From an uncultured Pelagibacteraceae bacterium (GTDB lineage: Bacteria > Pseudomonadota > Alphaproteobacteria > Pelagibacterales > Pelagibacteraceae), in contig CABYDK010000004.1 in assembly GCA_902517735.1 (NCBI GenBank), positions 1-45,731 on the forward strand: a stretch of 45,731 nt of DNA. Reading direction: 5' to 3'. The position numbers and the translations under genes are program-made. This document shows positions 27,976-37,523 of this stretch, in pieces. The first letter of the stretch is position 1, and each line of letters begins with the position of its first letter. The notes beneath the pieces are model-generated. The model saw nothing but the letters and a program-made list of their open reading frames with translations. It did no database searches and had not been told where the DNA came from.

Positions 27976-28316
27976 ATGAACTCGTTAAAAAAAAATGTGT
28001 CCCGTGTGAAGGAGGTTTACCCGCTTTAGATATAAGTGAAATTCACAAATATCAAAAAAAAGTTGATGGATGGGACGTTAAACCTAATGATAAAAAGAAT
28101 TATTATTTAGAAAAAAGTTTTAAATTTAAAAATTTTAAAGAAAGTCAAGATTTTGTAAATAATGTTGGAAACGTTTCAGAAACAGAGGGACACCATCCTG
28201 ACATTACTTTTGGATGGGGTTATGTAAAAATTAATATTTCTACGCACGCTGTTGAGGGTTTATCTGAAAATGATTTTATTTTAGCAGCTAAAATTGATGA
28301 AATTCTTAATGTCTAA
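27972..28316 (+). CDS. phhB: Pterin-4a-carbinolamine dehydratase
   Basis: This enzyme dehydrates 4a-hydroxytetrahydropterin during pterin recycling. The family signature is complete: ETEGHHPDITFGWGYVKINISTHAVEGLSENDF, with the HHP motif and later TH. The 114-residue length fits. It starts ATGA over the FkbM stop and ends 11 bp inside the convergent purH end. No aromatic amino-acid hydroxylase is nearby, so the pathway (phenylalanine hydroxylation, molybdopterin or other) is open. Confidence 0.93.
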   Translation: MNELVKKKCVPCEGGLPALDISEIHKYQKKVDGWDVKPNDKKNYYLEKSFKFKNFKESQDFVNNVGNVSETEGHHPDITFGWGYVKINISTHAVEGLSENDFILAAKIDEILNV

Positions 28317-29841
28317 AGTGTCTTGTCTTTGAAAACACTAAAACGGTATTTGTATCATTTGCAAATTTTATAATTTCTTTATCTCTTATTGATCCAGCAG
28401 GTTGAACTACAGCTTTAATTCCAGATTGTACCAGTTTTTCAATTCCATCAACAAAGGGAAAAAAAGCATCAGATGCAGCAACAATATTTGAAGATGAAAT
28501 TTTAAACTTATTCATTTTATCAATTGCTAATTTACAGCTATCCAATCTATTAGGTTGACCAGAACCTATTCCATAGGTCGATTTATTAGACGCTAAAACT
28601 ATTGCATTAGATTTTACGTACCTACAAACATTAAAAGCAAAAATTAAATCGTCCAATTGAGACTTAGAGGGTTTTTTTTTAGATACTACTTTGAAATCAT
28701 TTTTTGTAAATCGCTTCTTATCTTCTGATTGTATCAAAATATTTTCACTAGCAGAATTAAACTTTAATTTTTCTGAGAGTGCAAATTCAGAAGAATCGAT
28801 GAGTCTTAGGTTTTTTTTCTTTTTTAAAATTTTTATGGCATCAAAGTCGAAATTATTTGCAATAATTATTTCAAGAAATAATTTATTTAGTTCTAAGGCT
28901 ATTTTTTTGTTTATTTTAAAATTACAAGAAACTATTCCACCAAAAGCGCTAGTTGGATCACAAGCAAGAGCAGCTTTAAAAGATTTCATACTATTTTTTA
29001 AAGCTGAAACACCACATGGATTTGTATGTTTAACGATTACAACTCCAGTGTTTTTTGGTAAAGATTCAGAAATAGTTAATGCGGCAAATATATCGTTATA
29101 ATTATTATAGCTTAATTGTTTTCCATGAAATTGTTTTATATTTAAAAATTCACTTTGTGAATAAATTGCACTATCTTGATGGGGATTTTCACCATATCTC
29201 AATTTTTCAATTAAGTTTCCATAGATAATTTTTTTTTGTGGAAAATAATTTTTATTTTTTTTGTTAAAATAATTAGAAATAAGTGCATCATAGTAAGCTG
29301 TTTCCATAAAAGCTTCTTGAGACATTTTTTCTCTAAAATTTAGAGATGTTGAGCCTTTAAATTTAATAATCTCATCTATAAGTTTGTTATATTGTGAACT
29401 TGAAGTTATTACGACTACGTCATCGTAATTTTTAGCTGCAGCCCTTGCCATAGCAGGTCCTCCAATATCTATATTTTCAATTATGTTTTGATGGTTTACT
29501 TTACTTTTAAAAACTTTTTCAAAAGGATAAAAATTTACAACCACAAGATCAATGTTTTCAAAATTATTTTTGATTAAATCTTTATAGTGAGATTTATTAT
29601 TTCTTTTATTCAAAATTCCTGCATGAATTTTGGGATGTAAAGTTTTGACTCTTCCACCTAAAATTTCTGGTGATCCTGTAAACTTAGAAACCTCGGTACA
29701 CTTAAATTTAAGTTTTTTAATCTCTTTAAATGTTCCACCAGAACTTATTATTTCAATTTTATTTTTTTTTAAAATTTTTAGTAGAGGTTTTAAATTTTTT
29801 TTATCAGATACTGAAATTAGAGCTTTTTTAATTTTTTTCAT
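28306..29841 (-). CDS. purH: Bifunctional AICAR transformylase / IMP cyclohydrolase
   Basis: PurH formylates AICAR and closes the ring to IMP. The N-terminal cyclohydrolase (MGS-like) domain starts ALISVSDKKNLKPLLKIL, with ISSGGTFKEIKK and GGRVKTLHPKIHAGIL. The transformylase domain has RYGENPHQDSAIY, VKHTNPCGVS and SAFGGIVSCN. At 511 residues it is full length. It uses AICAR, which the HisF reaction also releases. It overlaps the heparinase-like gene by 4 bp. Confidence 0.97.
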   Translation of the reverse strand: MKKIKKALISVSDKKNLKPLLKILKKNKIEIISSGGTFKEIKKLKFKCTEVSKFTGSPEILGGRVKTLHPKIHAGILNKRNNKSHYKDLIKNNFENIDLVVVNFYPFEKVFKSKVNHQNIIENIDIGGPAMARAAAKNYDDVVVITSSSQYNKLIDEIIKFKGSTSLNFREKMSQEAFMETAYYDALISNYFNKKNKNYFPQKKIIYGNLIEKLRYGENPHQDSAIYSQSEFLNIKQFHGKQLSYNNYNDIFAALTISESLPKNTGVVIVKHTNPCGVSALKNSMKSFKAALACDPTSAFGGIVSCNFKINKKIALELNKLFLEIIIANNFDFDAIKILKKKKNLRLIDSSEFALSEKLKFNSASENILIQSEDKKRFTKNDFKVVSKKKPSKSQLDDLIFAFNVCRYVKSNAIVLASNKSTYGIGSGQPNRLDSCKLAIDKMNKFKISSSNIVAASDAFFPFVDGIEKLVQSGIKAVVQPAGSIRDKEIIKFANDTNTVLVFSKTRHFRH

Positions 29842-31469
29842 TTAATTTTATTTAATTGCCATACAACATTTTCATCTTGGTTGTTAGTAATTCCAGAAAT
29901 AAAAATATTTTGGTTTTGAGTATAAGAATTTTTATTACCGAAATATAACCCATTATCAATATCTATATCAAATTTATTACATGTAAATTTCCAACCTTCA
30001 TCATGTAATTCTATAAGTATTGCTTTGTTATCTTGCGTTTTCATTAATTTAACATTTGGTTCTAAATGAAATCGAATATCAAATTTTATATTCAAATTGA
30101 TTTTTTTATTTAGAATTTTATCAGTACCAATAAATTTAAACTCGTCAGGGTAAAATTCAATTTCTCTTTCATGAATTGCATTAAATTTTTTATAATATCC
30201 ATCATGAGATGCATTTATTTTCCAATAACCTTTTTTAAAAATAATATCTTTCTTTAAAATTTTTAAGCCGCGATTTATTAAATAATTTTTTTTGTTTTTT
30301 TTGTAATAGCATGAAGAGTTATCATCAATAATTAAAGTACTATGTGTTGCAGTTGATTTTGAAAGTTCAATTAATTTATTGTTTTTGTTTTCATAATATC
30401 CACAATTACTAATCAATTTTTTTCCATTTACATTTATTTCAAACGAAAGTGCTCCAGATTGATATTCAGAGGAAAATTTTGTAGAAGGTGATGAGCCCAC
30501 ATCCATTATCAAAGAGAATTTTTTATTATATAAAATCGCGTAGCCACCAAATTCTTTATTTTCATTTTTAAAGTTATAACCAAATCTTTTTAAGTATTGA
30601 TCAAACTCAGAATTATTAGATATATTGTTTCCATTCATTAAAATATCTGATTTGATATTTTGCCATACAAAAGCATACCCTTGGCCTAAATAATAGATTG
30701 TTTCGTTAACTTCTTCGGGGATTTCTATTTGAGCTTCTTTGAACCATTCTCTAACCAATATATAGTATTTTAGATAGAATATTAACTGTTTAATATTTCT
30801 TGATTTAGGAAAACCATTATTATCAAAAGATAATTTTGATATCTTTTTAAGTAAGCTTAAACCAAACGTAAGATAATTTTTTTTATCTTTATAACATAGA
30901 CCAACTAAAATAATAGCTGCACAACCAATTATTTTATCGTCTATTGATTTTGAATTCTTAATTTCATTAATTAAGTGATTTGTCTGTTTCTGAATCATTT
31001 CGTTAAATTTATTGAGATCTTCTTTGTTACTTCCTTCAATTGTTAGATTATGATTTGAAAGCCATGCTATTATTCTTTTGGAAGTTAAATCAAATTCCCA
31101 GCTCTCTGAATTATATTTAAAGTTTTTTTTAATCCAATCAGATATAATTTTTTGTGTATTTTTTTTTGAAGATTTTAAATCCAAACTAAAAAACCAATAA
31201 AAATTGTTTAACTTTTTAAAGTTTTTTATATCTAAATTTTCCTTTTCCCATAAATTTTCTGTAACAATATCGTTTACATTTATTTTTTTTGTTTGATATT
31301 TTATTAATGATGAAAGTAAATGAGGGCTTGGTTTATAAACTAAATTTTGATTATTAATTTTTGATATTTTTTTGTCATACAAATTAGAATTTAAATAAAT
31401 GTTTCTAATTTGTTCAGTAATATTTTTTAAGGGAAGGGTAATGAAATTCAAGAAATTTCTTAAAATCAT
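29838..31469 (-). CDS. Heparinase II/III-family protein
   Basis: The 543-residue protein has an N-terminal helical (alpha/alpha toroid-like) part and a C-terminal beta-rich heparinase II/III domain, including GGYAILYNKKFSLIMDVGSSPS, SSEYQSGALSFEINVNGKKLISNCGYYE and STATHSTLIIDD. The His-Ser-Thr region fits the family's catalytic environment. No signal peptide is apparent, which is odd for a polysaccharide lyase. It lies between rpe and purH, a placement often seen in alphaproteobacteria, where the natural substrate is unknown. I do not assign heparin-degrading activity. Confidence 0.85.
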   Translation of the reverse strand: MILRNFLNFITLPLKNITEQIRNIYLNSNLYDKKISKINNQNLVYKPSPHLLSSLIKYQTKKINVNDIVTENLWEKENLDIKNFKKLNNFYWFFSLDLKSSKKNTQKIISDWIKKNFKYNSESWEFDLTSKRIIAWLSNHNLTIEGSNKEDLNKFNEMIQKQTNHLINEIKNSKSIDDKIIGCAAIILVGLCYKDKKNYLTFGLSLLKKISKLSFDNNGFPKSRNIKQLIFYLKYYILVREWFKEAQIEIPEEVNETIYYLGQGYAFVWQNIKSDILMNGNNISNNSEFDQYLKRFGYNFKNENKEFGGYAILYNKKFSLIMDVGSSPSTKFSSEYQSGALSFEINVNGKKLISNCGYYENKNNKLIELSKSTATHSTLIIDDNSSCYYKKNKKNYLINRGLKILKKDIIFKKGYWKINASHDGYYKKFNAIHEREIEFYPDEFKFIGTDKILNKKINLNIKFDIRFHLEPNVKLMKTQDNKAILIELHDEGWKFTCNKFDIDIDNGLYFGNKNSYTQNQNIFISGITNNQDENVVWQLNKIK

Positions 31470-31476
31470 TTAATCA

Positions 31477-32133
31477 TCAAGATTTTAGTAAATCGATATT
31501 TTTTTTAACATCTCCGTTATTGCTTTTGAATATTGTTGTCCCAGATACTAGAATATTAGCACCTGCTTCAATTGCAATTTTTGAATTTTCGAAATTAATT
31601 CCACCATCTATTTCAATATCAAAATCTATGTTTTGTTTTTTTTGTATTTTTTTTAATTCTTTTATTTTATCTATAACTTCTGGCATAAATTTTTGACCAC
31701 CGAAACCAGGATTTACGCTCATAATTAATACTAAATCAATTTTATCCAAATAATCTCTAATAACATCAACTTTAGTCTTAGGATTTAATGAAATTCCAAC
31801 TTTTTTTTTAAACTCTTTAATTTTAAGAATAGAAGAATTTAAATCCTCTGTTGCCTCAGGATGAATAGTGATTATATCAGCACCTGCATTTGCGTAATTT
31901 TCAATATATTTATGTACAGGAGAGATCATTAAATGCACATCAAAAATCATAGAAGTATTTTTTTTTAGTTCCTTAATTACTGGCGGTCCAATAGTTAAAT
32001 TTGGTACAAAGTGACCATCCATTACATCTACATGTATCATATCGGCGCCACCTTCCTCTAACCTTTTAATTTCATTACCTAGCTGGTTGAAATCAGCGGA
32101 TAAAATTGATGGTGAAATTTGTATTTTTTTCAT
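31477..32133 (-). CDS. rpe: Ribulose-phosphate 3-epimerase
   Basis: Rpe interconverts ribulose-5-phosphate and xylulose-5-phosphate in the pentose phosphate pathway. The barrel begins ISPSILSADFNQLGNEI, with catalytic Asp/His in MIHVDVMDGHFVPNLTIGP and FDVHLMI. VLIMSVNPGFGGQKFMPEV and the final DIEIDGGINFENS region supply the second Asp. At 218 residues it is standard. It ends 7 bp before the heparinase-like gene on the same strand. Confidence 0.97.
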   Translation of the reverse strand: MKKIQISPSILSADFNQLGNEIKRLEEGGADMIHVDVMDGHFVPNLTIGPPVIKELKKNTSMIFDVHLMISPVHKYIENYANAGADIITIHPEATEDLNSSILKIKEFKKKVGISLNPKTKVDVIRDYLDKIDLVLIMSVNPGFGGQKFMPEVIDKIKELKKIQKKQNIDFDIEIDGGINFENSKIAIEAGANILVSGTTIFKSNNGDVKKNIDLLKS

Positions 32134-32161
32134 TGATAACTAGCAATACTAGTATCAATTT

Positions 32162-32518
32162 TTAAAATTTAATTGAATTAAAAAATTGATAAATTTGTCT
32201 CGATATTTCACTTTCCAGAGGAAAAGATAACATACCCATCACTGAATATCCCAAAACCCAGGGCATTAAATAAAATCTTATCATAAAGAAAAACCAAGCA
32301 ACGTATAAAGGGACTATAGGGGCGATTATAAATGAGGGTGTTATAGGCTTAAATATTCCAATAATTGGATTTGTAAATTTTACGAAAACTCTCATAAAAA
32401 AAAATTGAGAGTCTTCTCTTTGAAAAATATTCATTGCTACTCTCCCAATTAAAGTCCACATGATTACTCCAAGAATATAGTCAATTATGTATATTAAAGG
32501 ATGAAAGTTAGCTGACAT
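32162..32518 (-). CDS. Small membrane protein, YggT-like
   Basis: The 118-residue protein has about three hydrophobic segments (residues 8-26, 60-82 and 85-102) and a central conserved-looking stretch FMRVFVKFTNPIIGIFKPITPSFI. The pattern of a helix, then R-V-F-x-K-x-x-NP-I, then two further helices resembles YggT-family membrane proteins; this is a visual comparison only. It lies between the actP terminator and rpe, 28 bp from rpe. Function unknown. Confidence 0.7.
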   Translation of the reverse strand: MSANFHPLIYIIDYILGVIMWTLIGRVAMNIFQREDSQFFFMRVFVKFTNPIIGIFKPITPSFIIAPIVPLYVAWFFFMIRFYLMPWVLGYSVMGMLSFPLESEISRQIYQFFNSIKF

Positions 32519-32551
32519 TTTAAATTTATATTGGAAAAATTTTGAAATTAA

Positions 32552-32575
32552 AAGGGGCGAAATTAATCGCCCCTT
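32552..32575 (-). terminator. Intrinsic terminator after the symporter operon
   Basis: A perfect 9-bp G+C-rich stem (AAGGGGCGA / TCGCCCCTT) with a 6-nt loop lies just after the actP-like stop. On the minus strand it is followed by TTTTAATTTC. It stands out in this A+T-rich genome and should end transcription from the actP/DUF4212 operon. It also partly insulates the downstream small membrane protein gene. Confidence 0.85.
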
Positions 32576-32587
32576 AGAAAGATTTTT

Positions 32588-34399
32588 TTATTGTTTGCCG
32601 ATGATAGATCTACCTGATGGTACTCTAACTTCGTCAACCATTTTTTGCGTAGCAGCATTTGGTTCTGAAGTTATTAAACTTACAACAACCATAGATACTA
32701 AACTAACTGCTGAACCGAAGATACCAAACGTTAATTGTGTAATACCTAAGAATCCACTTCCGCCAGTTCGTACCCAAACTAGATACCAAGCACCAGAAAT
32801 AAGTCCTAAAGCCATACCAGCTATAGCACCTTGTCTGTTAGCTCTTTTCCACCATACACCAAGTACAAGTGGGAAGAACAATCCTGACATCGCAAAGTCA
32901 AAAGCCCAGATTACTGAACCTAAGATACCTTGGATCTCCATTGCCGCAATAGTTGCTCCAGCAAAACCAATTACTACAAGTAATACCCTTGCAACAACTA
33001 GCCTTTTTGCAGTTTCTGCTTTTGGATCAATGATTTTATAATAAACATCATGTGAGATCGCATTAGCAATTGCTAGAATCAAACCATCAGCTGTTGACAT
33101 GGCAGCAGCCATACCTCCAGCAGCAACTAGACCTGAGATTACGTATGGTAATCCAGCTATTTCTGGAGTTGCTAACACAACGGCTTTACCACCCATGAAA
33201 AACTCATTCAACTCAAGAGTTCCATTTCCGTTAAAGTCGCTTACAAACATTAAGTTTGCTTGGTTCCAGTTTTGATACCAATCTATTGACTGAACTTCTG
33301 CAATTGATTTACCGATAATACCTGTTGGTAAAGATGGATCAATCAATGACAGTTTAGATAGAGTTGCTAACATTGGAGCAGAAGAATAAAGTAGGAATAT
33401 AAAGAATAAAGACCAACCTACTGATTTTCTAGCCGCTTTTACACTTGGAGTAGTGAAATATCTCATCATTACGTGAGGCAATGAGGCTGTTCCCATCATC
33501 ATTGCTAGCGCTAATGAAATAAATGCCCAAGGCGATGCGTTTACCGCTGAGTGAGCTTTAGTTATTCCAGCTAATCCTTTAGGTACATTGGCAAGATCTC
33601 CAGCTGAGTTTTTCACAAAACCAAACTGTTGTTCTAATTCACCAATTCTAGCTACTTCATCAGCCAACATAAAGTGTGGGAAGAAACCCGCACCCATTTT
33701 GTTACTGATCCAGAATACTGGTAATAAGTAAGCTATGATTAGTACTATATATTGTGCAACCTGTGTCCAAGTTACTCCTCTCATACCACCCAACATTGAA
33801 CATAATAAAATACTTATTAATCCAACATATACAGCGTATTGAAATGGAATATCAAGTGCTACAGATGCAATTGTACCTGTGGCGTTAATTTGAGCAGTCA
33901 CATAGGTAAATGAAGCAACAGTTAATACTACTACTGCAAGAAACCTAGTTAAATTACCACCGTATCTTGTACCAATAAAATCTGGGACTGTGTAACAGCC
34001 AAATTTTCTTAGGTATGGTGCTAATAAAGATGCAACTAATACATATCCACCAGTCCAACCAACAAGTAGTGCCATATAACCGTAACCTTTAAAGTAAATA
34101 CCACCTGCCATTGCAACGAATGAAGCACCAGACATCCAGTCTGCTGCAGTCGCCATTCCGTTGAATACTGTTGGTACTTGTCTTCCAGCTACGTAATATG
34201 CATCTGCTTGAGCTGTTCGTGATAGATAACCAATTATAGCATAGATGGCTACTGTGAAGGCAACGAAACAAATACCAATTGTTTTCGCTGTCATACCCAT
34301 CTGCTCGGCAATTGACATAATGATTATGAAACCTAAAAATCCACCTGTATAGATTCCATAAACTTTAGGTAAATTGTCTATAAAATTACCTTTTATCAT
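32588..34399 (-). CDS. Sodium:solute symporter, acetate permease (ActP)-like
   Basis: This 603-residue integral membrane protein belongs to the SSS family, in the branch paired with a DUF4212 subunit (VC_2705 type). Core signatures include YYVAGRQVPTVFNGMATAADWMSG, GMRGVTWTQVAQYIVLI and AAAMSTADGLILAIANAISHDVY. About 13 membrane helices can be counted. A loop at residues 388-399 (DFNGNGTLELNE) fits an EF-hand calcium loop. The start overlaps the DUF4212 stop and has a clear GAGGGG ribosome site. acs lies nearby, so acetate or another short organic acid is a likely substrate. Confidence 0.92.
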   Translation of the reverse strand: MIKGNFIDNLPKVYGIYTGGFLGFIIIMSIAEQMGMTAKTIGICFVAFTVAIYAIIGYLSRTAQADAYYVAGRQVPTVFNGMATAADWMSGASFVAMAGGIYFKGYGYMALLVGWTGGYVLVASLLAPYLRKFGCYTVPDFIGTRYGGNLTRFLAVVVLTVASFTYVTAQINATGTIASVALDIPFQYAVYVGLISILLCSMLGGMRGVTWTQVAQYIVLIIAYLLPVFWISNKMGAGFFPHFMLADEVARIGELEQQFGFVKNSAGDLANVPKGLAGITKAHSAVNASPWAFISLALAMMMGTASLPHVMMRYFTTPSVKAARKSVGWSLFFIFLLYSSAPMLATLSKLSLIDPSLPTGIIGKSIAEVQSIDWYQNWNQANLMFVSDFNGNGTLELNEFFMGGKAVVLATPEIAGLPYVISGLVAAGGMAAAMSTADGLILAIANAISHDVYYKIIDPKAETAKRLVVARVLLVVIGFAGATIAAMEIQGILGSVIWAFDFAMSGLFFPLVLGVWWKRANRQGAIAGMALGLISGAWYLVWVRTGGSGFLGITQLTFGIFGSAVSLVSMVVVSLITSEPNAATQKMVDEVRVPSGRSIIGKQ

Positions 34400-34659
34400 T
34401 AGTCATCCCCTCTTTCTGAAAAGCCAAACTCTTCATCAATTTTTTCTTGTCTATTCGCGAACCAGAAAATCAGGATTACGAAAATTCCAAGAGAACCTTG
34501 ACACGTGAACCAATAAGTTAACGGATAACCAAATGGTCCCGTAACTTCGTTCATTTCAGCCCCAAATAGGAAGATGCCAATTGAGAATACAAACCAAATT
34601 GCTAAAGTCATTAATAGCAAGCCTCTGGTTTTTTCCCAGTGTTGTTCTTGTTTTGACAT
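34399..34659 (-). CDS. DUF4212 small subunit of sodium/solute symporter
   Basis: The 86-residue protein has two membrane helices (about 12-32 and 48-68). It contains the DUF4212 features HWEKTRGLLLMTLAIWFVFSIGIFLF and GYPLTYWFTCQGSLGIFVILI. Such proteins accompany SSS symporters of the VC_2705 group and are thought to be small subunits. The strong Shine-Dalgarno AGAGAGG precedes the ATG. Its stop codon overlaps the actP start (TAATG), so the two are made together. Confidence 0.92.
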   Translation of the reverse strand: MSKQEQHWEKTRGLLLMTLAIWFVFSIGIFLFGAEMNEVTGPFGYPLTYWFTCQGSLGIFVILIFWFANRQEKIDEEFGFSERGDD

Positions 34660-34758
34660 TTATACCTCTCTCTTTTTAGTTATAACTGGCCAAAACCATA
34701 CCCATAATAAAAGAGATTTAAAGTGTTAAAATTGTTCATATTGGTAGGATTTTTAAGG

Positions 34759-34764
34759 TATAAT
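34759..34764 (+). promoter_or_regulatory. Candidate -10 box for the 207-aa gene
   Basis: A perfect TATAAT lies 20 bp before the ATG at 34784 in the divergent 124-bp gap. A weak TTCATA 18 bp upstream could be the -35 box. The implied leader is only about 13 nt. Confidence 0.45.
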
Positions 34765-34783
34765 ATCAAATATAAGCATTTTT

Positions 34784-35407
34784 ATGGGAAAATATAAACT
34801 TAGCTGGAAAGACCTGTCTTGGAATGATTTTAAGATTTACTTATTTGCACTTTTTAAGGCTTTTATACCAAAGAAAAGATTAAGGAACTTGGATGATATT
34901 GAGGATTTTATACAGTCAAAATCTGCCTGGGTAAGTCAAGTAACTCTTTATGGTTATTTGAAAACAAGAATAGGAACTAGATATGTGCTTCATTTTGAAA
35001 ATGATGAATTTATGAAATCTGTAAATTTAGCAAAGTGGAATATTTATGCAGAAGCTCTTCAAGATCTTACATTTTATATATTTTCTTATTTAAAAGTGAA
35101 TTTTGATTACCAAAATATTGATAAAGCAAAAGAAATTTTTGAAAAAATTTTAGATGATGAAACTACTAACAATATGCCATTGAATATAATTAAGGATGCA
35201 AAAAATAATTTTAATCAAAGACTTCATGATATTGATTGGGATAATTATTGTAATGATCTTCCATTTAACCCTAGTGCCTTGTCTTTATACAAATGGGCAC
35301 CTATCGCAGAAGAATTAAAAAAGCTGGATAGAAAAATTGTTTTAAATTCAGTAATACTCAAATGGGATGTAATTAAAAAAGAATTTAAAGAAAGAATTCA
35401 GTTTTAA
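34784..35407 (+). CDS. Conserved-looking hypothetical protein, 207 aa
   Basis: I do not recognise this gene. The protein is soluble-looking, rich in aromatic residues ([22 protein letters not shown] at the start; [25 protein letters not shown] near the end) and mostly helical by eye, with no signal peptide and no clear catalytic motif. The composition resembles its neighbours, so there is no sign of recent transfer. It has its own candidate promoter, is divergent from the symporter pair, and converges on acs with a 4-bp 3' overlap. The context hints at, but does not prove, a link to acetate metabolism. Confidence 0.75.
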   Translation: MGKYKLSWKDLSWNDFKIYLFALFKAFIPKKRLRNLDDIEDFIQSKSAWVSQVTLYGYLKTRIGTRYVLHFENDEFMKSVNLAKWNIYAEALQDLTFYIFSYLKVNFDYQNIDKAKEIFEKILDDETTNNMPLNIIKDAKNNFNQRLHDIDWDNYCNDLPFNPSALSLYKWAPIAEELKKLDRKIVLNSVILKWDVIKKEFKERIQF

Positions 35408-37506
35408 ATATTCTTTCTATTATCGACTAAACTTTGAACAACGCTCGGGTCAGCCAAGGTAGTTGTATCACCCAACTGATCTTGTTCATTAGCAGCAATT
35501 TTTCTTAAAATCCTTCTCATAATTTTTCCAGACCTAGTCTTTGGTAAGCCTGGGGTAAAATGTATTAAGTCGGGTCGGTATATGGGGCCTAATGTTCTAG
35601 CTACATGATTTTTCAGTTCTCGTTCAAGATCTCCATCTTCTTTTTCACTTAAATTCAAAGTTACATATACATATAATCCATTTCCTTTAATATCATGTGG
35701 AAAACCTACCACTGCAGCCTCAGCTACTTTAGGATGAGCTACAAATGCACTTTCGATTTCTGCAGTACCTAGGTTGTGTCCTGACACTATGATTACATCA
35801 TCAACTCTGCCAGTGATCCAATAATATCCATCTTTGTCTCTTCTACATCCATCACCTGTAAAATATTTACCTTCAAATTGTGAAAAATATGTATCAATGA
35901 ATCTTTGATGATCTCCATAAACTGTTCTCATTTGTCCAGGCCAAGATTGAGAAATACAAAGTCTTCCTTCTCCAGCCCCTTTTATTTCTTTTCCATCTTT
36001 ATCTAATATAGCAGGCTTAATTCCATAAAAAGGCTTAGTAGCTGAACCAGGTTTTAAAGTTATAGCTCCAGTTTGGGGTGCAATCATTATTCCACCCGTC
36101 TCAGTTTGCCACCAAGTATCTACTATTGGACATTTAGAATTTCCTACAGTTCTATAATACCACATCCAAGCCTCAGGGTTTATTGGTTCTCCTACAGTTC
36201 CTAATAGTTTTAATGATTTTCTTGAAGTTTTATTCACCGGACCATCACCTTCACGCATCAAAGCTCTTATAGCAGTTGGGGCAGTGTAAAAAGTGTTGAC
36301 TTTATATTTATCAACAATTTGCCACCATCTAGAGGTATCAGGATAATTAGGGATACCCTCAAACATTATAGTTGTAGCACCATTAGCCAAAGGTCCATAA
36401 ATTATATAACTGTGTCCTGTAACCCAACCAATATCAGCAGTGCACCAATAAATATCCTTAGGTTTATAATTAAAAATATATTGATGTGTCATTGATGCAT
36501 AAACCATATAACCACCAGTGGTATGTAAAACACCTTTAGGTTTTCCAGTTGATCCAGAGGTGTAAAGAATAAATAATGGATCTTCAGCATTCATTTCTTC
36601 TGGATCACAATACGAAGGTACATCTTTAATTAAATCATGATACCAAACATCTCTACTTTCATTCCAACTAATTTCATTTCCAGTTCTTTTAACAACAATA
36701 CATTTTTTTACATTCGGGCAAGCTAATAATGCTTCATCTGTTGTTGCTTTCAGAGGAATGGTCTTTCCACCTCTAACTCCTTCATCAGCAGTAATTATAT
36801 ATTCAGACTCGCAATCATTAACTCTGCCTGATATCGAGTCTGCAGAAAATCCTCCAAAAATAATTGAGTGAACCGCGCCAATTCTTGCGCAAGCTAACAT
36901 TAAAATTGCAAGCTCAGGAATCATTGTTAAGTAAATTGTTACTCGATCCCCTTTTTGAATTCCTAATTTTTTTAACCCATTTGCTGCTTTGGATACTTTT
37001 TGGTGTAGATGTTTATATGAAATCTTTTGATTATCTTTTGGATCATCTCCAACCCAAATTATTGCTGTTTTATCTTTTTTATCTTTTAAGTGTCTATCTA
37101 TACAGTTTACTGATGCATTTAAAGTGCCATCATGAAACCATTTAATTCTAACTTCTTTAGAACTGTATTTAACATCTTTAATTTTTTTATAAGGTTTTAT
37201 CCAACTAATTCTTTTTCCCTGTTTTTTCCAAAAACCATCATTATTTTTTATTGAGTCATTATAATTTTTTTGATATTGAGATTTATTTGCTAGACTAGCT
37301 TTAATCCATTCAGGTCTAGTTTTGATAACTAATTCAGTCGGATCAGTTATTTTGTCAGTCTTCTTTTTAATTTTTTTTCTTTTATTTAATTTTTTCTTGA
37401 ACGCTCTTTTTTTAGAAGAGTTTTTTTTATTTCTTCTTTTCTTCTTAAATACTTTCTTTTTAGAAGATCTTTTTTTAATTTTCTTCTTCTTTTTTTTTTT
37501 AGGCAT
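35404..37506 (-). CDS. acs: Acetyl-CoA synthetase with lysine-rich N-terminal extension
   Basis: Acs activates acetate to acetyl-CoA through acetyl-AMP. From about residue 60 the protein aligns by eye with E. coli Acs, including [20 protein letters not shown] (AMP binding), [26 protein letters not shown] and the catalytic lysine in [10 protein letters not shown] (K661). The first about 52 residues are an extra tail, [18 protein letters not shown] and onward, with 34 Lys/Arg and an internal 16-residue repeat ([10 protein letters not shown] / [10 protein letters not shown]). No other ATG exists between this tail and the enzyme domain, so the extension is probably translated. It is separated from EVE by 17 bp. 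K661 may be regulated by acetylation, as in the family. Confidence 0.95.
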   Translation of the reverse strand: MPKKKKKKKIKKRSSKKKVFKKKRRNKKNSSKKRAFKKKLNKRKKIKKKTDKITDPTELVIKTRPEWIKASLANKSQYQKNYNDSIKNNDGFWKKQGKRISWIKPYKKIKDVKYSSKEVRIKWFHDGTLNASVNCIDRHLKDKKDKTAIIWVGDDPKDNQKISYKHLHQKVSKAANGLKKLGIQKGDRVTIYLTMIPELAILMLACARIGAVHSIIFGGFSADSISGRVNDCESEYIITADEGVRGGKTIPLKATTDEALLACPNVKKCIVVKRTGNEISWNESRDVWYHDLIKDVPSYCDPEEMNAEDPLFILYTSGSTGKPKGVLHTTGGYMVYASMTHQYIFNYKPKDIYWCTADIGWVTGHSYIIYGPLANGATTIMFEGIPNYPDTSRWWQIVDKYKVNTFYTAPTAIRALMREGDGPVNKTSRKSLKLLGTVGEPINPEAWMWYYRTVGNSKCPIVDTWWQTETGGIMIAPQTGAITLKPGSATKPFYGIKPAILDKDGKEIKGAGEGRLCISQSWPGQMRTVYGDHQRFIDTYFSQFEGKYFTGDGCRRDKDGYYWITGRVDDVIIVSGHNLGTAEIESAFVAHPKVAEAAVVGFPHDIKGNGLYVYVTLNLSEKEDGDLERELKNHVARTLGPIYRPDLIHFTPGLPKTRSGKIMRRILRKIAANEQDQLGDTTTLADPSVVQSLVDNRKNI

Positions 37507-37523
37507 AATTTTAAAATTTATAG

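Noticed and set aside
34501-34516. Second parS-like sequence (GACACGTGAACC) in the DUF4212 gene
   Set aside because: It matches only the CACGTG core and a few flanking bases, too poor for a parS call.
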